A stretch of DNA of 64,000 nucleotides from positions 16,934-80,933 of the forward strand of contig NZ_FNBL01000018.1 in the NCBI RefSeq assembly GCF_900102315.1. The letters are read 5' to 3'. Below are positions 17,765 through 27,363 of this stretch, piece by piece (positions within the stretch are counted from its first letter, which is position 1; the number at the start of each line of letters is the position of its first letter). Below the pieces are notes generated by a model. The model searched no databases and was not told the DNA's origin. It was given only the letters and a program-made list of their open reading frames with translations. A program made the translations under genes and the position numbers. This DNA comes from Celeribacter baekdonensis. Lineage in GTDB: Bacteria; Pseudomonadota; Alphaproteobacteria; Rhodobacterales; Rhodobacteraceae.

Positions 17765-17786
17765 GTTGGTTCATTGTCTTGCGCCC

Positions 17787-19535
17787 TCACTTGAGGTTGG
17801 AAATCCAACGGCTTTGATAGGGTGCAAAACGGATATTTGGCACGGAGAGGTCAATCTTTTCGCCAGAAAGCAAATCATACCAATCCTCGCCCTCGATCAG
17901 GTTGATCGAAATATGCGGAATTTCGGCATCATGGCTGGTCAGGTTGTTGATGGCGAAAATGGATTGATCGCGGGCCGGGGATTGCCGCCAGATGCCAAAG
18001 AACGCATCGCCAAGCTGCATGGTGAACTGTGTCGCATTCGGGTGAAACGCCTTTTGTGCGGTGCGAATACTGATCCGGTCCTTGAGCGCGGCCAGAACTT
18101 GGGCGTTGAGGCTTTCGGGATCATCAAGCAGGGCGCGCAGCTCCGGGTAATCCCAGCGGTGGCGGTTGATCGCCCGGTTGACCCCGGTTTTCTCGACGCC
18201 CGCGTGGTCATTATGGGTCGCCAAAAGCGAATGAATGTAAAAGGCTGGCACACCCTCAAGCGCCATCACGATGCTCTGCGAACAGATAAACCGCGCCACC
18301 TGAAGCCCGTCCTCACCCGCCTCAATCGTGCCTTTAAGCGCATCGAAATAAGTGATGTTCAACTCATAGGGCTTTTGCGATCCATCGGCCAAAGCCCGCA
18401 TCGACACCAAGCCACCCGCATCGCGCACACATTGGATCATCTGATCCAATTCGTCATTGGACAAAAGCCCCTCCGCCCCGCGCACGCCGATCCCGTCATG
18501 CGACGCCGAGAAGTTGAGATAGGCACAGCCCAATTGCGCCGGCGGCATCCGCATCAGCCATTGGTTGAGGTGTAATGAGTTGCCCGACAACAGCGCATGC
18601 AACAGCAGCGGCGGCAGCGAGAAGTTATAGATCATATGCGCTTCGTTGCGGTTGCCGAAATAGCTCAGGTTTTCCGCATTGGGCACATTGGTTTCTGTCA
18701 TCAAAACCACGCGCTCTTCGGCATAATCGCACAGCAGTCGCATCAACCGCACGATGGCGTGGGTTTGCGGCAGGTGGATACAATTGGTGCCGAGCTCTTT
18801 CCAAACAAAGGCCACCGCGTCCAACCGAATGATCCGCACCCCATTGTCTATGTGCAGCCGCATGATCCGTAGAAATTCCAACAAGACCTCGGGATTGTGG
18901 AAATCCACGTCGATCTGGTCGTGGCTGAAGGTGCACCAGACATGTTTGGGACCATTCGCCGTCATCACTTCGCGCAGCAATGGCGAGGTGCGCGGGCGCA
19001 CCACCTCGGAGAGATCATCGTCCGGCGAGGCCTCAACGAAAAACGTGTCATAGGGCGCGTGGCCCTGACGGTACTCTGAAAACCAGGTCGAGAGCGAGGA
19101 GACATGGTTGAGCACCAGATCGGACATCAAACGAAATTCTTCGCCGATCCGCTGAATATCGGTCCAATCGCCCAGTTGACTGTTGACCAAACGGTAGTCG
19201 GTGACCGCAAAGCCATCGTCAGAGGTGAAGGGGAAAAACGGCAGGATGTGCACGCCCTTGATCACACCGCGCAGATAGCGGTTTAGGAAATCACGCAACA
19301 AATCCAATGGTTTGTGTTGTCCATCGACCAATGTGTTGCCGTAGGTGATGACCAATGTGTCGGTCTCATTCCACAGGTTGTGTCCCGGCGCGCGGGCGCG
19401 TGAGCGATACCCGGAGCCTTCGGGCCAAAAGGCCGCAGTGATCTGTTGGCTCAACGCTTTCGCATCGAGATCGGGATAGATTTGTTCAATAAGTCCGCAC
19501 AGGCGCGTACTGAATTGCGAAGACGGTTTGGCCAT
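17787..19535 (-). CDS. GH13 sucrose-phosphorylase-family enzyme
   Basis: A 582-residue GH13 subfamily 18 protein. Seen: GVHILPFFPFTSDDGFAV, DLVLNHVSSLSTWF, the nucleophile segment VRIIRLDAVAFVWKE, the acid/base segment VVLMTETNVP, and FSASHDGIGVRG with the transition-state Asp. Members phosphorolyse sucrose, sucrose 6-phosphate or glucosylglycerate; sequence alone does not choose among these, and glucosylglycerate is a sensible guess for a marine bacterium (inference). I chose ATG 19535, preceded by GAAGGGGA. No sugar transporter is adjacent. Confidence 0.87.
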   Translation of the reverse strand: MAKPSSQFSTRLCGLIEQIYPDLDAKALSQQITAAFWPEGSGYRSRARAPGHNLWNETDTLVITYGNTLVDGQHKPLDLLRDFLNRYLRGVIKGVHILPFFPFTSDDGFAVTDYRLVNSQLGDWTDIQRIGEEFRLMSDLVLNHVSSLSTWFSEYRQGHAPYDTFFVEASPDDDLSEVVRPRTSPLLREVMTANGPKHVWCTFSHDQIDVDFHNPEVLLEFLRIMRLHIDNGVRIIRLDAVAFVWKELGTNCIHLPQTHAIVRLMRLLCDYAEERVVLMTETNVPNAENLSYFGNRNEAHMIYNFSLPPLLLHALLSGNSLHLNQWLMRMPPAQLGCAYLNFSASHDGIGVRGAEGLLSNDELDQMIQCVRDAGGLVSMRALADGSQKPYELNITYFDALKGTIEAGEDGLQVARFICSQSIVMALEGVPAFYIHSLLATHNDHAGVEKTGVNRAINRHRWDYPELRALLDDPESLNAQVLAALKDRISIRTAQKAFHPNATQFTMQLGDAFFGIWRQSPARDQSIFAINNLTSHDAEIPHISINLIEGEDWYDLLSGEKIDLSVPNIRFAPYQSRWISNLK

Positions 19536-19729
19536 GGGCGTCCCCTTCTCTGTTTGCTTTCCTTGGGGTAGATCAAACCACTTGCGTAGGTTCAATGCAG
19601 CAGAGGCCAAAGCGACAGTTTCCTGAACAAAAACGGAGCGCTTTGCGTGGGGATGTTGAAAATTCGCCTAAAAATGCGGCGAACGAAACGGTTTCGGTAA
19701 ATTCCGACCCGTTTTGGGGATATTTTGCC

Positions 19730-19879
19730 TTAAACGCGGTCCCCGATGAGCGTGTCGATCAACCAGCCACCCGGCCCAGCAATCCGGTCCGGCAATGCCA
19801 CGATCATCACTTCGCGGATCGCGATCGTGGTCATAATAGCCAAAGCCAACTGATCAAAGGTGATGGCGGTGATATCCAT
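19730..19879 (-). CDS. Small protein of 49 residues, function unknown
   Basis: Reads MDITAITFDQLALAIMTTIA then continues for 29 more residues to a TAA stop. Support: a strong GAAGGAG ribosome site about 9 bases before the ATG, and its own slot between truA and the phosphorylase gene. The middle is moderately hydrophobic (LALAIMTTIAIREVMIVALP) and could be a single membrane or amphipathic helix. No family recognised. Confidence 0.5.
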   Translation of the reverse strand: MDITAITFDQLALAIMTTIAIREVMIVALPDRIAGPGGWLIDTLIGDRV

Positions 19880-19974
19880 GACAAGGCTCCTTCATACGAC
19901 AAGACGACAAAAAACGTGCTGACAGGTGAATCGGGCCGAAATGGGGCAGGGTTGGGGCGGCTTTTCGACGTCGC

Positions 19975-20760
19975 TTAGGTGGGCGTGGCGGAGGATGCAA
20001 ACGGATCATCCGCGTAACCGACCCCCATCAGATACAATCCCTGTGGCGGACAGACCGGCCCACAGGCGGCGCGGTCACGGGCCTCAAGCGCCGTCGTGAC
20101 ATCCTCAGGCGTCCACGATCCCGCGCCAACGCGTTCCAATGTCCCGACAAAAGACCGCACTTGATTGTGCAAAAAGGAGCGCGCCCGCAGGTAAAACCGA
20201 TACTCGGTCCCATAGGGGATCACATGCTCTTCGACCCGAAATTCATCCAATGTTTTCACAGGGCTATCAGCCTGACACATGGTCGAGCGAAAGGTGGTGA
20301 AATCATGCAGGCCAATCAGACGATCCGCCCCCGCCTGCATCAGATCACGGTCGAGCGGATGGTTGATGTGCCAGGCCTTGCCCGCCTCATGCACCAAGGG
20401 CGCGCGCCGGGAAATCAGCCGAAACATATAGCGCCGCTCATGAGCCGAAAACCGGGCATGCCAGTCATCATCGACCCGTGCGGCTTGCAAAATCGCCACA
20501 GGCGCGGGTTTGAGGTGATGATTGAGTGCTTCTGACAATCGAAACGGGTCCCATTCTTTCGTCATATCGCAATGCGCGACCTGACCCGAGGCATGAACCC
20601 CCGCATCCGTGCGCCCCGCCGCGCCGATCCCCGGACAGTCGGCTTCCAATTTGCGCAACGCCTCTTCCACCGCCTGCTGAACCGAGGGGTGTTCCTTTTG
20701 ACGCTGCCAGCCGGAAAAAGGCGCGCCGTTGTATTCGATCAAGAGGGCATATCTGGGCAT
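19975..20760 (-). CDS. truA: tRNA pseudouridine(38-40) synthase TruA
   Basis: A 261-residue pseudouridine synthase acting on the anticodon arm of tRNA. Seen: [17 protein letters not shown] at the N-terminus, [17 protein letters not shown] with the catalytic Asp, [12 protein letters not shown], and [18 protein letters not shown]. Length is normal. Divergent from the ycjX-like gene with about 100 bases between. Confidence 0.95.
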   Translation of the reverse strand: MPRYALLIEYNGAPFSGWQRQKEHPSVQQAVEEALRKLEADCPGIGAAGRTDAGVHASGQVAHCDMTKEWDPFRLSEALNHHLKPAPVAILQAARVDDDWHARFSAHERRYMFRLISRRAPLVHEAGKAWHINHPLDRDLMQAGADRLIGLHDFTTFRSTMCQADSPVKTLDEFRVEEHVIPYGTEYRFYLRARSFLHNQVRSFVGTLERVGAGSWTPEDVTTALEARDRAACGPVCPPQGLYLMGVGYADDPFASSATPT

Positions 20761-20866
20761 AACGCGCGTTTACCCCGGCACGGGGAAGGCGTCCAGCCTT
20801 TCTCCCTTTTAACCCTGACCGCTCATGCTTATCTTAATGCCATAAACATATGAGAAGGGGCGGGAT

Positions 20867-22270
20867 TTGATCCTGAACGATATTGCAGACCGGATTTTCC
20901 GGGGCGTTGAAACGGTTCAGGACGGCGTTCATGAGGCGCTGTTTGAGCCCGTGGTGCGGCTGGGCGTCACCGGCCTGTCGCGGGCGGGCAAGACCGTGTT
21001 CATCACCTCGCTCGTCGCCAATCTTTTGGACCGGGGCCGGATGCCGCAATTTGGTCCGGGCACCGCAATCACCGCCGCTTATTTGCAACCGCAACCCGAC
21101 GACACCGTGCCGCGGTTTGACTATGAAACCCATCTTGCCGCCCTCACGGCGCCTGTGCCGCAGTGGCCCGAAAGCACCCGCGCCATCTCCGAGCTGCGCC
21201 TGTCGTTCAAAGTGCGCCCAGCTGGGCTTTTGGGCTCTCTGTCTGGCCCACGCACCGTGCATCTCGATATTGTCGATTATCCCGGCGAGTGGCTTTTGGA
21301 TCTTGGTCTGATGGAAAAGAGCTTTGCCGAGTGGTCCGCCGAGGCGTTGACCGCCGCCACTGCGCGTCCAGAGGGCGCGGGGTTTGCCGAGGCCTTGGCG
21401 GCATTTGACCCAACCACAAAACATGCAGAACCGGAGGCCAAAAAACTGGCGCAAAGTTTCACCGCCTATCTGCAAGCGGCGCGGGCGGCGGGGTATTCCG
21501 ATTGCACGCCGGGGCGGTTTTTATTGCCCGGTGAATTGGACGGATCACCGGTTTTGACCTTTGCGCCGCTGCCCATGGGCGAGGCCCCGCGCGGATCAAT
21601 GTCGCGGGAATTTGAGCGTCGGTTTGAGGCCTATAAACGCGAGGTGGTGAAACCGTTTTTCCGCGACCATTTCGCCAAAATTGATCGTCAGATCGTATTG
21701 GTCGATGCGTTGGGCGCGATCCATTCCGGCCCGAAAGCGGTCGAAGACCTGCGCCGGACATTGGCGGATATTCTGGCCGCGTTTCGTCCCGGTCGTGTTG
21801 GGCGTATCCTGTCGCTTTTGGGGCAAAAACGGGTCAGTAGAATCCTGTTTGCCGCCACGAAGGCCGACCACATCCATCATGCGCAACACCCGCGCCTGAC
21901 CGCGATCATGGAGGCGCTGGTGCGCGATGCCCGCGACCGGGCAGATTATGCCGGGGCGGGCACGATGGCCATGTCCATTGCCGCATTGCGCGCCACGGTT
22001 GAGGAAACCGTCACCCACGACGGCAAGCCTTTGGATTGTGTGCGCGGCCTGACGGAAAGCGGAAAACAGGCGGCGTTTTACCCCGGAGAACTGCCCGAAG
22101 ACCCAAGCCATATTCTTGCCCCCGCGCGCCAAGGGGCGCAAAATTGGTTGGATGGCGAATATGAAATCATGCGATTTCAACCCGCGCGCCTGACCCTGCG
22201 CCCCGGCGAAGGCCCGCCGCATATCCGGCTTGATCGCGCCGCTGATTTCTTGATTGGAGATAAGTTATGA
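20867..22270 (+). CDS. ycjX: YcjX-family P-loop NTPase
   Basis: A 467-residue protein of the YcjX/DUF463 family, GTPase-like proteins often linked to envelope stress. Seen: Walker A GLSRAGKTVFITSLVANLL, IVDYPGEWLLDLGLM, ELDGSPVLTFAPL and LFAATKADHIH (base-recognition-like). Starts with TTG at 20867, supported by AGAAGGGG upstream; no better ATG exists. Overlaps the next gene (ATGA), the usual ycjX-ycjF arrangement. Confidence 0.88.
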   Translation: MILNDIADRIFRGVETVQDGVHEALFEPVVRLGVTGLSRAGKTVFITSLVANLLDRGRMPQFGPGTAITAAYLQPQPDDTVPRFDYETHLAALTAPVPQWPESTRAISELRLSFKVRPAGLLGSLSGPRTVHLDIVDYPGEWLLDLGLMEKSFAEWSAEALTAATARPEGAGFAEALAAFDPTTKHAEPEAKKLAQSFTAYLQAARAAGYSDCTPGRFLLPGELDGSPVLTFAPLPMGEAPRGSMSREFERRFEAYKREVVKPFFRDHFAKIDRQIVLVDALGAIHSGPKAVEDLRRTLADILAAFRPGRVGRILSLLGQKRVSRILFAATKADHIHHAQHPRLTAIMEALVRDARDRADYAGAGTMAMSIAALRATVEETVTHDGKPLDCVRGLTESGKQAAFYPGELPEDPSHILAPARQGAQNWLDGEYEIMRFQPARLTLRPGEGPPHIRLDRAADFLIGDKL

Positions 22271-23283
22271 CAGAGGCCCCCGCCTCACATTCGCGCAAAG
22301 GCCCGGTCATGATCGAGATTGACGATGCGCCCGCGCACACGCCGTCCACCGCCGATCCGGTGCCGGACCTTGCCCCGCTTGCGCGCCCGGCGGCGATGGA
22401 GCGGATGGCCGTTTTGGCCACGCGCCGGCCTTCGGCTTTGGCGCGGTGGTTTTGGCGGTTGTTCGCGGCACTGTTCACCTTTGTGATCTCATTCGCCGCC
22501 TATGATTTCATTCTGCGCCTGATCGAACGCAACGCAATTTTGGGCTATGTCGCCTTGGCGTTGACCGGGGCGTTTGTGGCGGTCTTGGCCGCGATCGCGT
22601 TGAAAGAACTGGCCGCCTTTGCCCGGCTCAAACGCATCGACACGCTGCACAAAGCCGCCGCAGAGGCGGCCACCCGTCATGATTTACAGGCGGCCAAGGC
22701 GGTCACGGATCGGCTTTTAACGCTTTATGCCCACCGCCCCGAGATCAATTGGGGCAAAGATCGTTTTAATGAACGCAAAGGCGAAGTCTTTGATGCGGAT
22801 GGGCTTTTGGGCTTGGCGGAAGTTGAACTTCTTGCGCCTTTGGACGCCGCCGCCCGCCGCGAGGTCGAAGTCGCCGCGCGCCAGGTGGCGACCGTTACGG
22901 CGCTTGTGCCGCTCGCGTTGGCGGACGTCTTCGCTGCGCTCACCTCAAACCTGCGGATGATCCGGCGGATCGCGGAGATTTACGGCGGGCGCTCGGGCAC
23001 CTTGGGGTCTTGGCGGGTGACGAAATCCGTTTTGACCCATTTGGTTGCGACCGGGGCCGTGGCTGTGGGCGATGATTTGATCGGCACCATGGCGGGGGGC
23101 GGCGTTTTGTCGAAAGTCTCGCGCCGCTTTGGCGAGGGCGTGGTCAACGGCGCGCTGACCGCCCGCGTCGGCGTTGCCGCGATTGAGGTCTGTCGCCCGC
23201 TGCCGTTCACCAAAGGTACCAAGCCCTCCGTCTCCGGCACGGTCAAACGCGCTTTGACCGGGTTGTTCAACAAAGAGGGTTAG
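22267..23283 (+). CDS. YcjF/TIGR01620-family membrane protein
   Basis: A 338-residue inner-membrane protein, partner of the YcjX-like NTPase. Seen: two hydrophobic helices around residues 60-110 (LFAALFTFVISFAAYDFI; LGYVALALTGAFVAVLAAIA), then a soluble domain with LDAAARREVEVAARQVATVTALVP and RMIRRIAEIYGGRSG, characteristic of DUF697/TIGR01620. Ends convergently with the haemoglobin gene, the two stops overlapping by four bases. Confidence 0.85.
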   Translation: MTEAPASHSRKGPVMIEIDDAPAHTPSTADPVPDLAPLARPAAMERMAVLATRRPSALARWFWRLFAALFTFVISFAAYDFILRLIERNAILGYVALALTGAFVAVLAAIALKELAAFARLKRIDTLHKAAAEAATRHDLQAAKAVTDRLLTLYAHRPEINWGKDRFNERKGEVFDADGLLGLAEVELLAPLDAAARREVEVAARQVATVTALVPLALADVFAALTSNLRMIRRIAEIYGGRSGTLGSWRVTKSVLTHLVATGAVAVGDDLIGTMAGGGVLSKVSRRFGEGVVNGALTARVGVAAIEVCRPLPFTKGTKPSVSGTVKRALTGLFNKEG

Positions 23284-23711
23284 AACAATTTCGGTGGCGC
23301 GTCTTTGGCTTGGTCGCGTTGCACGATCCCCATACGAAACGCCCGGCCGATGCGGTGGGCAATTTCTGACCATTTCGCCGCTGTTTCTGTGTCAAGCTCT
23401 GCGGTGAGCGCCTCGTCAAACAGGCCGAGCCACAGGGCGAAATGATGTTCTTTTACCTCCGGGGCCATCAAATGCACCCGTTGAGGAAACCCGTCATATT
23501 TCCGTTCATGCAGGATCGCATTGCGCCAAAACCGACCGATTTTCTCCTCATGCGCAGGCCAGTCTTTGACATGAGCACCAAACACCGCGCCCAGTTCAGG
23601 GTGGCGGCGCACATTGGCGTAAAACCGGGTCAAAACGCGGTCCATATCGTCATGCGAGATGTCGAATTTCGGGGGCAGGGCGGAGCGTGTTTCATCTGTG
23701 CGGTTGGACAT
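23280..23711 (-). CDS. Group III truncated haemoglobin
   Basis: A 143-residue haem protein. Seen: MDRVLTRFYANVRRHPELG, FWRNAILHERKYDGFP and the proximal-His segment HHFALWLGLFDEAL, which match class III (P) truncated globins. I chose ATG 23711; a longer frame upstream reads through the divergent promoter of ileS. Roles suggested for the family include oxygen or NO handling; none is shown here. Confidence 0.87.
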   Translation of the reverse strand: MSNRTDETRSALPPKFDISHDDMDRVLTRFYANVRRHPELGAVFGAHVKDWPAHEEKIGRFWRNAILHERKYDGFPQRVHLMAPEVKEHHFALWLGLFDEALTAELDTETAAKWSEIAHRIGRAFRMGIVQRDQAKDAPPKLF

Positions 23712-23977
23712 CTGAACCTCTGAGTATAAGCCCGCCGATCTTGCGCGGATTTTAAGTGAGCTGCAATGCGGCAAAGGCGCAGGCAAGTGTGCTTGCCCAA
23801 GCGCCGCCCCCCGCCTATAAGGCGGATATGACATTCATGGCTGCCCTGATTATTCGAATTAGCAGCCCGGCGCTCTGATCCACTGAGCCGCCGGGACAAG
23901 GCGTATGGTGACCCGCGCCGCCCTTCGATCGCCCCAATGATCCCAATGATCCATGCCATTCCCCAAGGACTTCCGAT

Positions 23978-26920
23978 ATGTGTTCCGAGACGACCACGCC
24001 CGAGTATAAAGACACGCTCAATCTGCCCAAAACCGACTTTCCGATGCGCGCGGGATTGCCCAAACGCGAACCCGATTGGTTGGCGCGCTGGGAGGAGATG
24101 GGCCTCTACCAACGCCTGCGTGAAAAGGGCAAAGCCGAGGGCCGCCCCTCTTTCGTGCTGCACGATGGCCCTCCCTATGCCAACGGTCATTTGCACATCG
24201 GCCATGCGTTGAACAAAACCATCAAAGACATCATCACGCGCTCGCACCAAATGATGGGCTTTGACGCGCGCTATGTGCCGGGTTGGGATTGTCACGGCCT
24301 GCCGATTGAATGGAAGATCGAGGAAAAATACCGCCAAAAAGGCAAGAATAAAGACGACGTGCCTGTGATTGATTTCCGCCAGGAATGCCGCGCTTTTGCC
24401 GACGAGTGGGTGAACATCCAGCGCGAAGAATTCAAACGCCTGGGCGTTTATGGCAACTGGGACGATCCCTATTTGACGATGAATTTCCATGCCGAGGCGG
24501 TGATTGCCGACGAGTTCATGAAATTCTTGATGAACGGCACGTTGTATCAGGGCTCCAAGCCCGTGATGTGGTCGCCGGTGGAGAAAACCGCGCTGGCGGA
24601 GGCTGAGATCGAGTATCACGATCACAAGTCGCATACGATTTGGGTGCCGTTTGCTGTTCGATCCGCTGACGAATTTGCAAATACAGGGGCGTGCATGAAC
24701 ACGGACTTGCTATCGGCCCGCGTCGTCATCTGGACCACGACCCCTTGGACCATCCCGTCGAACAAGGCCGTCGCCTATAACCCGAAAATCAACTACGGCC
24801 TCTACGAGGTGAAAGCCACTGAGGACGAAAGCTGGACCGCCCCCGGCGAGCTTTATGTCTTTGCCGATGCTTTGGCAGAGGACGCGTTGGGCAAATCCCG
24901 TGTGACCGAGTTCACCCGTGTGCGCGATGTCACCTCCGAAGAGCTTGGCGGGCTGACTTTGGCGCATCCTTTCGCGGGGATCGAAGGCGCGGACGGCTTC
25001 TGGGACTATGACGTCCCGATGATTGACGGTGATCATGTCACGGCGGATGCCGGTACGGGCTTTGTCCACACCGCGCCGAGCCACGGTGCCGACGACTACG
25101 ACTGTTTCGTCAAACGCAACTGGATCGACCGGATGACCCATAACGTGGGCGAAGAATCCGAGTTCCTGCCGCATGTGCCGTTCTTCGCCGGGCTGACCGT
25201 GTTCGATCAAAAGGGCAAAGAGGGCAAAGCCAACGGGGCCGTGATCGCGAAACTCGTTGAGGCGGGTGGCATCATCGCGCGCGGGCGGGTGACCCACTCT
25301 TACCCGCATTCGTGGCGCTCGAAAGCCCCGATCATTTTCCGCAATACGCCGCAATGGTTTGCCGCTGTGGATCGCAAACTCGACGATGGCATGGGCGAAT
25401 ATGGCGACACCATCCGCGAACGTGCGCTGCGCTCCATCGACGAACTGGTCAAATGGACGCCTGTAAGCGGCCGCAACCGGCTCTATTCGATGATCGAAAG
25501 CCGCCCGGATTGGGTGCTCTCGCGTCAACGCGCGTGGGGTGTGCCGCTGACCTGTTTCACCAAAAAAGATGCGCTGCCGACCGACCCCGATTTCTTGTTG
25601 AAAAACGCCGATCTGAACGCCCGCATCAAAGCCGCGTTCGACGCAAACGGCGCGGATGTTTGGTATGAGGATGGGTTCAAGGAGAAGATGCTCGATGGCA
25701 TCGCCGACCCGGACGCCTATGACCAAGTGTTCGACGTGTTGGACGTGTGGTTTGATTCTGGCTCAACCCATGCGTTTGTGCTGCGCGACCGCGAAGACGG
25801 CACGCCCGATGGCATCGCGGATGTCTATATGGAGGGCACTGACCAACACCGTGGGTGGTTCCATTCGTCCTTGTTGCAGGCCTGTGGCACCAAGGGCCGT
25901 GCGCCCTATAAAAACGTTGTAACACATGGGTTTACCTTGGATGAGAAGGGCATGAAAATGTCCAAATCCTTGGGTAATACCATTGTGCCCGAGACCATCG
26001 TCAAACAATATGGTGCCGATATTTTGCGCCTTTGGGTGGCGCAGGCGGATTACACCGCGGACCAACGCATTGGGCCGGAAATCCTGAAAGGTGTGGCCGA
26101 CAGCTACCGCCGTTTGCGCAACACCATGCGGTATATGTTGGGCTCGCTGAATGATTTCACCGAGGCGGATCGTGTCGATGTGGCGGATATGCCCGAGCTT
26201 GAGCGTTGGGTGTTGCACCGTTTGGCTCAGCTCGATCAGACCGTGCGCGAAGGCTATCGGACGTTTGATTTCTCCGGTGTTTGGACCGCGGTGTTCAACT
26301 TTGCCACCGTCGATCTCTCGGCCTTCTATTTCGACATTCGCAAAGATGCGCTCTATTGCGATGGCGACACTGCGCGCCGCCGCGCTGCGCGTACCGTGTT
26401 GGACATTCTCTATCACCGCCTGACCACATGGCTCGCTCCGATCCTGACCTTCACCATGGAAGAGGTCTGGTTGGAACGCTTCCCGGGCGCGGACAGTTCG
26501 GTGCATATGGTCGATTTCCCGGAAACCACTTCTGGCTGGTTGGATGGCGATTTGGCGGCGAAATGGGCCGACATCCGCAAAGCGCGCCGTGTCGTCACCG
26601 CCGCCTTGGAAATCCAACGTCAGGACAAGATGATCGGGGCATCTTTGGAGGCGGCGCCCACCGTGCATGTTGAGGATGCGGGCATACTTGCCGCGCTCAA
26701 ATCCATTGATTTTGCCGATCTTTGCATCACCTCCGCGCTGACGCTGACCCAAGATGCTGCTCCGTCTGAGGCGTTCCGCCTTGGTGAGGTCGAGGGGGTT
26801 GGGGTTGTGTTTGAAAAGGCTGAGGGCGAGAAATGTCAACGTTGCTGGAAAATCCTGCCTGACGTTGGCACGCACAGCCATGCGGGTGTTTGTGCGCGTT
26901 GTGATGAGGCGCTGGGATAA
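23978..26920 (+). CDS. ileS: Isoleucyl-tRNA synthetase
   Basis: A 980-residue class I synthetase charging tRNA-Ile. Seen: HDGPPYANGHLHIGHALNK (HIGH motif), VIWTTTPWTIPSNKAVAY in the editing domain, KMSKSLGNTIVP (KMSKS), and a C-terminal zinc knuckle CQRCWKILPDVGTHSHAGVC. Length is normal. AAGGA lies before the ATG and a terminator follows the stop. Confidence 0.97.
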   Translation: MCSETTTPEYKDTLNLPKTDFPMRAGLPKREPDWLARWEEMGLYQRLREKGKAEGRPSFVLHDGPPYANGHLHIGHALNKTIKDIITRSHQMMGFDARYVPGWDCHGLPIEWKIEEKYRQKGKNKDDVPVIDFRQECRAFADEWVNIQREEFKRLGVYGNWDDPYLTMNFHAEAVIADEFMKFLMNGTLYQGSKPVMWSPVEKTALAEAEIEYHDHKSHTIWVPFAVRSADEFANTGACMNTDLLSARVVIWTTTPWTIPSNKAVAYNPKINYGLYEVKATEDESWTAPGELYVFADALAEDALGKSRVTEFTRVRDVTSEELGGLTLAHPFAGIEGADGFWDYDVPMIDGDHVTADAGTGFVHTAPSHGADDYDCFVKRNWIDRMTHNVGEESEFLPHVPFFAGLTVFDQKGKEGKANGAVIAKLVEAGGIIARGRVTHSYPHSWRSKAPIIFRNTPQWFAAVDRKLDDGMGEYGDTIRERALRSIDELVKWTPVSGRNRLYSMIESRPDWVLSRQRAWGVPLTCFTKKDALPTDPDFLLKNADLNARIKAAFDANGADVWYEDGFKEKMLDGIADPDAYDQVFDVLDVWFDSGSTHAFVLRDREDGTPDGIADVYMEGTDQHRGWFHSSLLQACGTKGRAPYKNVVTHGFTLDEKGMKMSKSLGNTIVPETIVKQYGADILRLWVAQADYTADQRIGPEILKGVADSYRRLRNTMRYMLGSLNDFTEADRVDVADMPELERWVLHRLAQLDQTVREGYRTFDFSGVWTAVFNFATVDLSAFYFDIRKDALYCDGDTARRRAARTVLDILYHRLTTWLAPILTFTMEEVWLERFPGADSSVHMVDFPETTSGWLDGDLAAKWADIRKARRVVTAALEIQRQDKMIGASLEAAPTVHVEDAGILAALKSIDFADLCITSALTLTQDAAPSEAFRLGEVEGVGVVFEKAEGEKCQRCWKILPDVGTHSHAGVCARCDEALG

Positions 26921-26945
26921 CCTAAGGCGTTGATCTAAATTGTTT

Positions 26946-26974
26946 AAAAGGGCACTCGATTGGGTGCCCTTTTT
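26946..26974 (+). terminator. Rho-independent terminator after ileS
   Basis: Stem AAAAGGGCAC / GTGCCCTTTT with an 8-base loop and a run of T, starting 25 bases after the ileS stop. Confidence 0.9.
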
Positions 26975-27043
26975 GTTGTGCCAAGGTGGTGTCGTTCAAG
27001 AATGCGCTCGCCCGTGCACTCTTTGATGGGGATTTAAGGGCGG

Positions 27044-27277
27044 TCATCCCGCGTCTTTCAACCCGTCCTCAACCCAGCGCCATTCTTCCTCGGTCAAAAG
27101 CCCATCCCTGTCCTTGTCATAATCGGCCAAAGCCCGCGACAGTTGCGCCAAGAAATCCTCTTGGGTGATGCGGCTGATCACGGCCACTTCGCGCAACTCC
27201 GGGCCGCTCTTTGTCAAAGGCGGTGCGGACGATCCGTCGGGGCTTTGGGAGAAAAACGTCGACACTTTGTCTGTCAT
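27044..27277 (-). CDS. Small EF-hand protein
   Basis: A 77-residue protein with one textbook calcium loop, DKDRDGLLTEEE, between two predicted helices (FLAQLSRALADY and EEEWRWVEDGL). The N-terminal third is low-complexity and probably disordered. No signal peptide, so it should be cytosolic. Lies downstream of xerC on the same strand. A lone EF hand usually pairs by dimerising; function unknown. Confidence 0.7.
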   Translation of the reverse strand: MTDKVSTFFSQSPDGSSAPPLTKSGPELREVAVISRITQEDFLAQLSRALADYDKDRDGLLTEEEWRWVEDGLKDAG

Positions 27278-27363
27278 GTACCATCCCCTTTTCGCTGTGA
27301 CAGTCTTGGGCTGAACTGTCCCTCAGTCTAAAGCAGGGAAGATGAACAAAAGGTGGAGGAGGT

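Noticed and set aside
23630..24634. A 334-residue leftward frame over the start of ileS and the haemoglobin gene
   Set aside because: It overlaps two clear genes in another frame and has the composition of antisense shadow; the same holds for long antisense frames inside ileS at 24710-25726 and 25763-26881.
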